Positions 8,487-15,520 of a stretch of 64,000 nt of DNA are shown here, piece by piece. Location: the NCBI RefSeq assembly GCF_049994905.1, contig NZ_CP188258.1:3348001-3412000 (forward strand), written 5' to 3'. Position 1 is the first letter of the stretch. The number at the start of each line of letters is the position of its first letter. The stretch comes from Diaminobutyricibacter sp049994905. GTDB taxonomy: Bacteria > Actinomycetota > Actinomycetes > Actinomycetales > Microbacteriaceae. A model generated the notes under the pieces. The model made no database searches. It saw nothing but the letters and a program-made list of their open reading frames with translations, and was not told the DNA's origin. Made by a program: the position numbers and the translations under genes.

Positions 8487-9701
8487 CTAGCCCAGGCGCG
8501 CCTGCAGGTTCTCCGCCAGCGACGCGAGGAACTCCTCGGTCGTCTGGTACGGCTGCTCGGGCCCGACGAGAAGCGCCAGGTCCTTCGTCATCTTGCCGGA
8601 CTCGACCGTCTTGATCACGACATCTTCGAGGGTGTGCGTGAAGTCGATCAGCTCCTGGTTGCCGTCGAGCTGTCCACGGTGGGCGAGCCCACGGGTCCAG
8701 GCGTAGATCGACGCGATGGGGTTGGTCGAGGTCGGCTTGCCCGCCTGGTGCTGGCGGTAGTGACGCGTCACAGTGCCGTGAGCGGCCTCCGCCTCGACGA
8801 CCTTGCCGTCGGGCGTGGTGAGCACGCTCGTCATCAGGCCGAGCGAACCGAAGCCCTGCGCGACCGTGTCCGACTGCACGTCGCCGTCGTAGTTCTTGCA
8901 GGCCCAGACGTAGCCGCCCTCCCACTTGAGGCTGGAGGCGACCATGTCATCGATCAGGCGGTGCTCGTAGGTGAGTCCCGCATCCGCGAACTTCGTCGCG
9001 TACTCAGCGTCGAAGACCTCCTGGAACAGGTCTTTGAAGCGACCGTCGTAGGCCTTCAGGATGGTGTTCTTGGTCGACAGATACACCGGGTAGTTGCGGT
9101 CGAGACCGTAGTTGAACGACGCCCGTGCGAAGTCGCGGATCGATGCGTCCTGGTTGTACATGGCGAGTGCGACGCCGGCGCCGGGCGCCTGGTAGACCTC
9201 GAACGACTTGGCCTCGCCGCCGTCGGACGGCTGGAAGCTGATCGAGAGGGTGCCGGGCCCGTCGAACGTGAAGTCGGTCGCGCGGTACTGGTCGCCGAAT
9301 GCATGACGGCCGATGACGATCGGCTTGTTCCAGCCGGGAACGAGTCGCGGGATGTTCGAGATGATGATCGGCTCGCGGAACACGACACCGCCGAGGATGT
9401 TTCGGATGGTCCCGTTCGGGCTCTTCCACATCTTCTTGAGGCCGAACTCCTCGACGCGCGCCTCGTCTGGGGTGATCGTCGCGCACTTCACGCCGACGCC
9501 GTGCTTCTGGATGGCGTGGGCCGCGTCGATCGTGATCTGGTCGTCGGTCTCGTCACGCTTCTGGATCGACAGGTCGTAGTACTCGAGGTTCACGTCGAGA
9601 TACGGGTGGATGAGCGAATCTTTGATGGACTGCCAGATGATGCGAGTCATCTCGTCGCCATCGAGTTCGACGACGGTGCCTTCAACCTTGATCTTTGCCA
9701 A
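8487..9701 (-). CDS. icd: NADP-dependent isocitrate dehydrogenase, eukaryote-like homodimeric type
   Basis: Encodes 404 residues. It oxidises isocitrate to 2-oxoglutarate and CO2 in the TCA cycle. The N-terminus MAKIKVEGTVVELDGDEMTR and the segments SPNGTIRNILGG, WEGGYVWACKNYDGDVQSD and EAEAAHGTVTRHYR mark the roughly 400-residue type II enzyme, not the longer monomeric form of corynebacteria. The start is TTG, supported by GAGGAG six bases upstream and by the family's N-terminus. A 23-base motif upstream is shared almost exactly with sucC. Confidence 0.96.
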   Translation of the reverse strand: MAKIKVEGTVVELDGDEMTRIIWQSIKDSLIHPYLDVNLEYYDLSIQKRDETDDQITIDAAHAIQKHGVGVKCATITPDEARVEEFGLKKMWKSPNGTIRNILGGVVFREPIIISNIPRLVPGWNKPIVIGRHAFGDQYRATDFTFDGPGTLSISFQPSDGGEAKSFEVYQAPGAGVALAMYNQDASIRDFARASFNYGLDRNYPVYLSTKNTILKAYDGRFKDLFQEVFDAEYATKFADAGLTYEHRLIDDMVASSLKWEGGYVWACKNYDGDVQSDTVAQGFGSLGLMTSVLTTPDGKVVEAEAAHGTVTRHYRQHQAGKPTSTNPIASIYAWTRGLAHRGQLDGNQELIDFTHTLEDVVIKTVESGKMTKDLALLVGPEQPYQTTEEFLASLAENLQARLG

Positions 9702-9764
9702 TGGGTCTCCTCAAGTCTGTGCCGTGTTTTGGCCACGAACAGCTTACCCGAGCAAACCAACTAT

Positions 9765-9787
9765 CTTGACGTCGAGACAAATTCGCC
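9765..9787 (-). promoter_or_regulatory. Motif shared with sucC, upstream of icd
   Basis: 23 bases including GAGACAAATTCGCC on the plus strand. They match 21 of 23 bases of the sequence at 30076-30098, with both copies 64-103 bases upstream of a TCA-cycle gene and in the same orientation to it. The left part, TCTTGACGTCGAGA, is itself a near-perfect dyad, suggesting a dimeric regulator. Confidence 0.65.
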
Positions 9788-9881
9788 GGCGGTTATGCGT
9801 TCGCCCTGAGCGAGGAATGCATCCGCTGTCAGCGGAATTGACGACTATGCCCGGATCGGCCGCGCACGTTACCCTTTCGAT

Positions 9882-10334
9882 ATGGCTGAGTTAAGACTTG
9901 AAGAGCTGAGTGCGTCGAACATCGTCGCGGCCAACGCCCTGAGCCTGAAGCCCGGGCAGGAGCAGTTCATCACGCCTGTCTCGTACTCGGCCGCGGCCGC
10001 CGTGAACGACCCGGCGACCACGTGGCAGCGGGTCGTGACCGACGGCGAGGAGGTCGTCGGATTCGTGATGGGCAGCTTCGACGTCAACGCCGAGCACGAG
10101 GAGTTCACTTCGATCCTCTGGCGCATCAACGTCGACGCCGACGACCAGGGTCGCGGAATCGGCACCTTCGCCGTGCAGGCCCTGGCCGATGAGGCGCGTG
10201 CCCGCGGCAAGTCGCGTCTCTTCGTGATCTGGGAGCAGGGCGAACTGGGCCCCGAGGCCTTCTTCGTGCGCAGCGGTTTCAACCCGATCGGCGAGACCCA
10301 GTACGGCGAGATCATCGGCGCGCTCGACCTCTGA
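9882..10334 (+). CDS. GNAT-family N-acetyltransferase
   Basis: Encodes 150 residues forming a single GNAT domain. The acetyl-CoA loop reads INVDADDQGRGIGTFAVQAL (about residues 83-102), and the C-terminal part FFVRSGFNPIG is typical of the fold. The overall layout resembles spermine/spermidine and aminoglycoside-like acetyltransferases, but the substrate is not determinable. A TACCCT box ends six bases before the ATG and no ribosome site is present, so the mRNA is probably leaderless. The alkyltransferase-like gene follows after 23 bases. Confidence 0.85.
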   Translation: MAELRLEELSASNIVAANALSLKPGQEQFITPVSYSAAAAVNDPATTWQRVVTDGEEVVGFVMGSFDVNAEHEEFTSILWRINVDADDQGRGIGTFAVQALADEARARGKSRLFVIWEQGELGPEAFFVRSGFNPIGETQYGEIIGALDL

Positions 10335-10357
10335 CCGGCCGCGAACGGCCACCGGCG

Positions 10358-10669
10358 GTGCAACCCGATCCCACGTTCGTCGAGCACGTGCTCTCGATCG
10401 TCGAGAGCATTCCGCCCGGTCGCGTGATGACCTACGGCGATGTCGCCGGCGCGCTCGGCTCCCGGGCGGCGCGTGTCGTCGGTCAGGTGATGGCCTACTA
10501 CGGAGCCGACGTTCCGTGGTGGAGAGTGATCCGCGCAAGCGGGCATCCGCCGCTGGGACACGAGCACCTCGCACTCCAGCACTACCGGTCTGAGTCGACC
10601 CCGCTTCTCGGTGTCGACTCCGATGCGCCGTACCGGGTCGACCTTCGTGTCGCACGCTGGCGTCCCTGA
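10358..10669 (+). CDS. Alkyltransferase-like (ATL) protein of the MGMT family
   Basis: Encodes 103 residues matching the DNA-binding domain of O6-alkylguanine-DNA alkyltransferases (IPPGRVMTYGDVAGALGS, then ARVVGQVM). In true MGMT the active site reads PCHRV; here it reads PWWRV, so the alkyl-accepting Cys is Trp. That substitution defines ATL proteins, which bind O6-alkylguanine and hand it to nucleotide excision repair. The GTG start was chosen because it gives the normal length; no strong ribosome site is visible. Confidence 0.85.
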   Translation: MQPDPTFVEHVLSIVESIPPGRVMTYGDVAGALGSRAARVVGQVMAYYGADVPWWRVIRASGHPPLGHEHLALQHYRSESTPLLGVDSDAPYRVDLRVARWRP

Positions 10670-10774
10670 GCGATGTCATCCCCTAGGTTGGGAGGATCAA
10701 TACCGCAGGCTGATGTGTCCCACAGCGGCGGCAACGAGACTGGAGTACCGACCCTTTCGTTTTCAGGAGCCTCA

Positions 10775-11200
10775 GTGAAACCAGCCAGGATCGCGTTCGC
10801 ATTCGTCGCGAGCACGCTGCTCGTCGCCACCCTCGGCGGATGCGCGGCCCTCCAGTCGCTTTCACCCAACGTGTCGTCCGAAATCTTCGCGACCAAGAGC
10901 GACTTCACGACCGCAGCGACCTCAGCGTTCGGCTCCCCCGCCTGGATTCCCGCCGATGCGACGACCATCCGCGTCGACTACGAGACCGACGGCAGTGGCG
11001 CGATCCTGACGTTCACGTCGAAGAAGCATTTCGCCGACGGCACCTGCACGGCGAGCGCTCCGGTGCCCAAGCCTCCTATCCAGGATTCGTGGTGGCCCGC
11101 CGACACGGTGCCGGCATCCGCCGTCTCCTGCCCGGGAGGCTGGCACGCCTTCGCGCTCGGCGACCAGGTCTACGCGGCCAAGGGCCAGTCCCCGTCGTGA
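10775..11200 (+). CDS. Small secreted lipoprotein of unknown function
   Basis: Encodes 141 residues starting at the GTG at 10775, which has AGGAG 6 bases upstream and begins a proper signal (VKPARIAFAFVASTLLVATL, then GGC). An in-frame start 102 bases earlier would bury the signal and is unlikely. The lipobox Cys is residue 23. The mature domain is about 120 residues, with Cys pairs near CTASAP and VSCPGGW that could form a disulfide. It is likely displayed on the cell surface. No family recognised. Confidence 0.75.
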   Translation: MKPARIAFAFVASTLLVATLGGCAALQSLSPNVSSEIFATKSDFTTAATSAFGSPAWIPADATTIRVDYETDGSGAILTFTSKKHFADGTCTASAPVPKPPIQDSWWPADTVPASAVSCPGGWHAFALGDQVYAAKGQSPS

Positions 11201-11295
11201 ATCGCCCCGGACCGATGACGCTCCGTCTCTGGATCGAGCGCGTCCTCGCCGCCATTTCCGACGCGGCGATGACCGTGCTGGACCTCGTCCGTTAG
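11197..11295 (+). CDS. Possible 32-aa translationally coupled small protein
   Basis: A GTG overlaps the TGA of the lipoprotein gene (GTGA) and opens 32 codons ending with TAG, nine bases before the converging kinase gene. The peptide reads, in part, MTLRLWIERVLAAISDAAM and could form an amphipathic helix. The stop/start overlap matches the coupling style of real genes in this window. There is no independent ribosome site and no homology I can name, so this is tentative. Confidence 0.35.
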   Translation: MNRPGPMTLRLWIERVLAAISDAAMTVLDLVR

Positions 11296-11304
11296 GCGCA
11301 CGCC

Positions 11305-13095
11305 TCACGAATCGGAGGCCGGCACCGGCACCGGCGCATGCACCGGAATGGTCAGCTCGATGATCGTGCCGAGACCCGCGACACTCTGCATCCCGAAGCG
11401 ACCGTCGACCGCCTCGACCCGGTCTCGCACACCGCCCAGGCCGCCTCCCGGAGTGACGACCGCACCGCCGTGTCCGTCATCCTTCACGACCACCGTGACC
11501 GCCCCATCCGACCGTGACACGTTCACGCTGCAGTTGCGTGCTTCGGCGTGCTTCGCTGCGTTGGTGAGGCATTCGGCGACGACGAAATAGATCGTCTCCT
11601 CGACCACGTCGGGCAGGCGGTCATCGAATGCGACCACGACTTCGACCGGAACGTGGCTGCGCAGGGCGAGCTCGGACAGCGCCGACCGCAGGTCGCCGTC
11701 GGTGAGCACCGTCGGGTGGATGCCCCGTGCGAGCTCGCGCAGTTCGCGCAGCGCCTCCGCCAGCTGCGACGACGACCGCTCGAGGTCCTGCATGACTTCG
11801 GCGTTGCCTGCCTCCTGCGCCTTCGTGGTGGCGATCCTCAGTCCGATCGCCAGCGAGACGAGAAGCTGCTGAGAGCCGTCGTGGAGGTCGCGCTCGAGTC
11901 GTCTGCGGGCGTTGTAGCCTTCTTCGACGATGCGGAGCCGGGAATCCCGAACCTCCTGCAGCGTGCGTTCGAGGCGGGCACGCAGGCGATCGTTGTCCAC
12001 CGAGAGCAGCAGGGCTGACGACACGGCGTCGAGCAGCCGCGTGTCCTCGCTGAGCGCGACGTCGTGTTCGATGAGAGCGATCGGGTCGTCCTCCGATCCG
12101 ATCGCCAGCGTCGACCGGCCGGGGCGAGCGACCGGCAGATCGTGCGGCATCGGCTTGCCGTCCGACGTCTCGTAGCCGCCGGTGACCTCATCCCACCAGT
12201 AGACGCGCAGCGAAGAGTCGCGCAGCGAATCGGCGAGACTCGTCTCCCACAGCCCGCGGTCGACTTTGTCGCGCGCGACGATGACGAGGTCCGCAACGCG
12301 TGAACGCAGACCACGGGTGTACATGACGCCCGCGACGAAACTGATCGGCACGAGGGCGATCGCGAACGGCGGGATGAACTCGAACGGCTCGGGCACCCGC
12401 GCGCCGAAGATGTAGCCGATCGCATCCTGCACCGAGGCGTACGCCCAGAGCAGCAGGGCGACCGGCATGATGAAGGCCACCCGGCGGGCGGGCAGAGTAC
12501 TCCCGAACCAGCGGATGGCCAGGCGCACGGCCACGATCACGATCAGGGACACACCGAACACACGCCAAGCGGCGCCGAGCGCCCGGTCGACGTCGGCGTT
12601 CGGGAACACGGCGAAGAAGTTGGGTACGCAGCCGCAGTCGTTCGCGGCCGGCGCGTAGACCAGCAGGACGCCGACGAACCGGATCGTGAACAGGCCGAGC
12701 GCTGCGATCACGAGCCAGCGATCGAAGCGCGAGACCAGCCTGCCCGACGGGTACACGAGAGCGAGGATGCCGACCAGCACCGCCCACAGGTCTGTCACGC
12801 CGGATACGACCGGCCACACCCATCCGACAGAGCGGGCGATCGGGCCCCACGAGCCTGCCGACCAGAAGATCGACGCGCCGACCATCAGCCAGCCCGGGGA
12901 GGGCCGGGGAACGATACGCCAGGCGATGACCGCGCACACCGCGTACACGAGGCCGACGACGACGAAGGTCACGTCCCAGCCGACGCCGTTCTGCCGGTCG
13001 CCGTAGTCGTTGACGATCAGTCCGGCGAGCTGGCCGCCGACGTTGCTCGCGATGGCGATGGCGACCGCGATCCCCCGGACCCAGTGGCGCGCCAT
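11305..13095 (-). CDS. Sensor histidine kinase, NarL/DesK (HisKA_3) type
   Basis: Encodes 596 residues. The first 280 or so carry about seven hydrophobic segments, forming a membrane sensor. A soluble linker follows, then the HisKA_3 dimerisation helix with the phospho-acceptor in ERDLHDGSQQ (His about 405). The ATPase has the N-box ECLTNAAKHA and glycine-rich loops DDGHGG and GGGLGGVRDRV. The ATG has GAGGAG upstream. It lies 10 bases after the NarL-type regulator in the same operon, so these should be partners. Signal unknown. Confidence 0.93.
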   Translation of the reverse strand: MARHWVRGIAVAIAIASNVGGQLAGLIVNDYGDRQNGVGWDVTFVVVGLVYAVCAVIAWRIVPRPSPGWLMVGASIFWSAGSWGPIARSVGWVWPVVSGVTDLWAVLVGILALVYPSGRLVSRFDRWLVIAALGLFTIRFVGVLLVYAPAANDCGCVPNFFAVFPNADVDRALGAAWRVFGVSLIVIVAVRLAIRWFGSTLPARRVAFIMPVALLLWAYASVQDAIGYIFGARVPEPFEFIPPFAIALVPISFVAGVMYTRGLRSRVADLVIVARDKVDRGLWETSLADSLRDSSLRVYWWDEVTGGYETSDGKPMPHDLPVARPGRSTLAIGSEDDPIALIEHDVALSEDTRLLDAVSSALLLSVDNDRLRARLERTLQEVRDSRLRIVEEGYNARRRLERDLHDGSQQLLVSLAIGLRIATTKAQEAGNAEVMQDLERSSSQLAEALRELRELARGIHPTVLTDGDLRSALSELALRSHVPVEVVVAFDDRLPDVVEETIYFVVAECLTNAAKHAEARNCSVNVSRSDGAVTVVVKDDGHGGAVVTPGGGLGGVRDRVEAVDGRFGMQSVAGLGTIIELTIPVHAPVPVPASDS

Positions 13096-13105
13096 GAGTT
13101 TCTCC

Positions 13106-13768
13106 TCAGGCCCCGTGGCCGAGGAAGCGCAGCACCGCGAGGACCCGCCGGTGCCCTTCGGCCGAGTCCTCCACGCCGAGTTTCGACATGATGTGGCCGA
13201 TATGGGTCTCTACGGTTCGCAAGCTCAGGTGGAGCGCGGATGCGATCGCCTGGTTCGAACGTCCCTCTGCCATCAGGGCCAGCACGTCGCGCTCGCGTTC
13301 CGAAAGCGATTCGAGGGCATTGCTGGAGACGCGGCCCGCGACGAGCGCGGAGACGACCTCGCTGTCGACGACGGAGCCACCGGACGCGACGGTGCGCACC
13401 GCGTGCACGAGCGTGTCCGCGTCGGCCACGCGATCCTTCAGCAGGTAGCCGGTGCCGCTGCCGGCACTCATCGCGCGGATGGCGTATGCCGCGGTCGTAT
13501 ACATCGACAGCAGCAGCACGCCGACGGTCGAGCCGCGACGCCGCAACTCCTCGAGGGCGCGCAATCCTTCGTCGGTGTGGGTCGGCGGCATCTTGATGTC
13601 GAGGACGACCGCATCGAGCGAGTCGTCTTCGGCGGCGAGGGCGAGCAGCTCTTCTGCAGACCCGACCGAGGCCACGACCTCGAGGCCGCCCGCCCGCAGG
13701 ATCTGCCCGATGCCCTCACGCAGCAGGACAGCATCATCCGCGATCGCCACCCTCACGGTGTCGGCCAC
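13106..13768 (-). CDS. NarL-family response regulator
   Basis: Encodes 220 residues: a receiver with acidic pocket ADD and phospho-acceptor Asp57 (AVVLDIKMP), then a LuxR-type helix-turn-helix near the C-terminus (LSERERDVLALMAEGRSNQA, RTVETHIGHIMSKL). It should be phosphorylated by the adjacent kinase and bind DNA as a dimer. The start at 13768 has AAAGGGGG seven bases upstream. An alternative GTG at 13801 overlaps the preceding gene's stop and would add 11 residues. Confidence 0.93.
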   Translation of the reverse strand: MADTVRVAIADDAVLLREGIGQILRAGGLEVVASVGSAEELLALAAEDDSLDAVVLDIKMPPTHTDEGLRALEELRRRGSTVGVLLLSMYTTAAYAIRAMSAGSGTGYLLKDRVADADTLVHAVRTVASGGSVVDSEVVSALVAGRVSSNALESLSERERDVLALMAEGRSNQAIASALHLSLRTVETHIGHIMSKLGVEDSAEGHRRVLAVLRFLGHGA

Positions 13769-13797
13769 CCGGACCCCCTTTGCGGCACCACCATCGG

Positions 13798-14145
13798 TCA
13801 CCCCAGAACGTTGCGTATCGCGTCGCCGGTGAGTTCGCCTTTGCTGATGAACCCTTCGGCGCCGCTGTCCTCCACCCGTGTTCCGTAGTCGCGCAACGCC
13901 CGGCTCGAGGTGAGCACGACGGCGGCGCCCGACGCCTGGAGCGCAGGAACGAGGTCGAATCCGATCGTATCGGGAAGTCCGATGTCGAGAAGCACGAAAT
14001 CCGGGTTCAGCTGCCGGGCGAGTTCGAGACCGCCGATGCCTGTTGCTGCCGCCCCGACGACGGTGAACTTCTCGAGCCGGAGAAGCTCGCTGGCCTGCTC
14101 ACGGAATCGCGCGTGGTCGTCGACGATCACAACGCGCAGGTTCAT
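13798..14145 (-). CDS. Stand-alone receiver-domain protein
   Basis: Encodes 115 residues, just one CheY-like receiver: VVIVDDHARFREQ, phospho-acceptor Asp54 in FVLLDIGLP, a Thr/Ser switch in VLTSS and Lys in FISKGEL. It has no DNA-binding or enzymatic domain. It is the first gene of the operon with the NarL regulator and kinase, so it is probably a second phosphate target, sink or relay for the same kinase. The ATG at 14145 gives a standard receiver start; the frame upstream is open but lacks family sequence. Confidence 0.85.
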   Translation of the reverse strand: MNLRVVIVDDHARFREQASELLRLEKFTVVGAAATGIGGLELARQLNPDFVLLDIGLPDTIGFDLVPALQASGAAVVLTSSRALRDYGTRVEDSGAEGFISKGELTGDAIRNVLG

Positions 14146-14248
14146 GTATCGATTCTCGCCACCGGTGGCGGCCGGCGCATCCGGGCTAGCACGCATCCGT
14201 AAACGGGTGGCCGCTCCGATGCCCGGCCGCGCACGGCGGAGGAATATC

Positions 14249-14319
14249 GGTTGTGCGTCGACCAGAACCCGAGGGATGCCCTGCGTGGCCCGACACGCAG
14301 GCTCCCCTGGTCGCACAAC
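14249..14319 (+). ncRNA. Long structured hairpin in the 5' region of the decarboxylase-like gene
   Basis: The outer stem pairs GTTGTGCG-TCG-ACCAG (14250-14265) with CTGGTCGCACAAC (14307-14319), 13 pairs with a 3-base bulge. The inner stem pairs CCTGCGTG (14280-14287) with CACGCAGG (14294-14301) with a 6-base loop. It ends four bases before the GGAGG ribosome site of the next gene. It could be a cis-regulatory leader or an operator region for the divergent genes; folding is by eye only. Confidence 0.45.
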
Positions 14320-14338
14320 GAGTGGAGGTCCCGTCCAG

Positions 14339-15373
14339 ATGTACGCCGAAGCACGACGAACCGGCTGGTCCGGCGCGCATTCGCGAACCGACATCGATCG
14401 ACTGGACGACCTGGTGGCCCGCTACGGTGCTCCGCTGCTCGTACTCGACCCGAACAAGGCGCGCATGCGGTATCGCGAACTCCAGGCGACATTCCCGTTC
14501 GTTCGGTTCCACTATGACGCGAGCGCGCTCGCCCACCCTGCAGTGATCTCGGCGATCGCCGGGTGTGGAGGGTACTTCGAGGTCTCCGAAGAGGGCGCGC
14601 TCGCGGCGGTCCTGGGGTCGAAAGTCGATCCAGTGCGGGTGGTCCACACGCATCCGGTGAAGCATCCGCAGGACCTCCTCGCTGCGTACAACGCCGGCGT
14701 GCGCCTCTTCGTCGTCGACTCGCAGACCGAGGTGGAGAAGTTCATCGGCTACCCCGGCGACGTCGCCGTGATCCTGCGGCTGCGGTTTCCGGATGCCCGC
14801 GAAGCCCAGGTCCCCGCGATCGTGCGGGGTGTCGCCATCGACGAGGCCGCGAGCGCCGTGCGGTTCGCGCACAGTCTCGGCGTGAAGATCGACGGCTTCA
14901 GCCTCTACCTCGGCAGGCGCCGGGGCGCGCAGCCGTACGCTGCGGCGATCGCACGGACCCTCGGCCTCATGGTCGAGCTCGAGAACGCGCTCGGCTGCCG
15001 GTTCGATGTTCTCGACCTCGGCTCCGATTTCCCCACCGCCGCGCACGGCTCTGCCGTCGAGCTGGCGGAGGTCGCACGCGCCGTTCGCACCATGCTGCTT
15101 CCCCTGGCCGACCGCCTGACATTGCTGGCGGAGCCGGGCCGTCTGGTCGCATCCCGATGCCTGACGCTGGTGACCGAGTCGTCGCGCGCTGCCGTGGATC
15201 CGGTCGAGGCGAGCGAATCGATCGATGCGGGTGCGACGCTCATCGTCGTCGACGGGCAGCAGGACGAGTCCGGCCCGTTCTTCCGCATCCTCGCCGACAC
15301 GCGACACCGCATCTTCCACACCGGCAGGCACTCCGGCAGACAGTCCATCCAGACCAGGGCGGCGGCAGGCTGA
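14339..15373 (+). CDS. Degenerate ornithine/DAP-decarboxylase-like protein (predicted PLP pseudoenzyme)
   Basis: Encodes 344 residues of fold-type III decarboxylase character: LVARYGAPLLVLD at the start, GYFEVSEEGALAAVL, LDLGSDFPTAAHG and LLAEPGRLVASRCLTLV. The Lys that binds PLP (FYAVKCN in the family) aligns with Ser62 in FHYDASAL. The HVGS segment is SLYLGR, and the C-terminal GPxCD active-site segment is missing. It is also shorter than the usual 390-450 residues. It should therefore not decarboxylate, and may act by binding or regulation. The ATG follows GGAGG by about 10 bases. It is divergent from the two-component operon. Confidence 0.75.
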   Translation: MYAEARRTGWSGAHSRTDIDRLDDLVARYGAPLLVLDPNKARMRYRELQATFPFVRFHYDASALAHPAVISAIAGCGGYFEVSEEGALAAVLGSKVDPVRVVHTHPVKHPQDLLAAYNAGVRLFVVDSQTEVEKFIGYPGDVAVILRLRFPDAREAQVPAIVRGVAIDEAASAVRFAHSLGVKIDGFSLYLGRRRGAQPYAAAIARTLGLMVELENALGCRFDVLDLGSDFPTAAHGSAVELAEVARAVRTMLLPLADRLTLLAEPGRLVASRCLTLVTESSRAAVDPVEASESIDAGATLIVVDGQQDESGPFFRILADTRHRIFHTGRHSGRQSIQTRAAAG

Positions 15374-15454
15374 CTCAACCCCACCCTCCGCGCCCTCGGT
15401 GGCGGGAGCACTGGTCCCGGTGTTCCCCGCCACCACCTGATGCAACGTGAGTTG

Positions 15455-15501
15455 CAGAACAGAACCCCCTTCCCGGGCTTCGGGAAGGGGGTTCCGTTCT
15501 G
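15455..15501. terminator. Strong bidirectional terminator
   Basis: A 20-bp stem with one mismatch (left arm from CAGAACAG to CTTCCC, right arm GGGAAGGGGGTTCC then GTTCTG), loop of 7 bases. It separates the decarboxylase-like gene (+) from the ABC exporter (-). Confidence 0.9.
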
Positions 15502-15520
15502 TCGTGTCGCAGGCTCCTGA

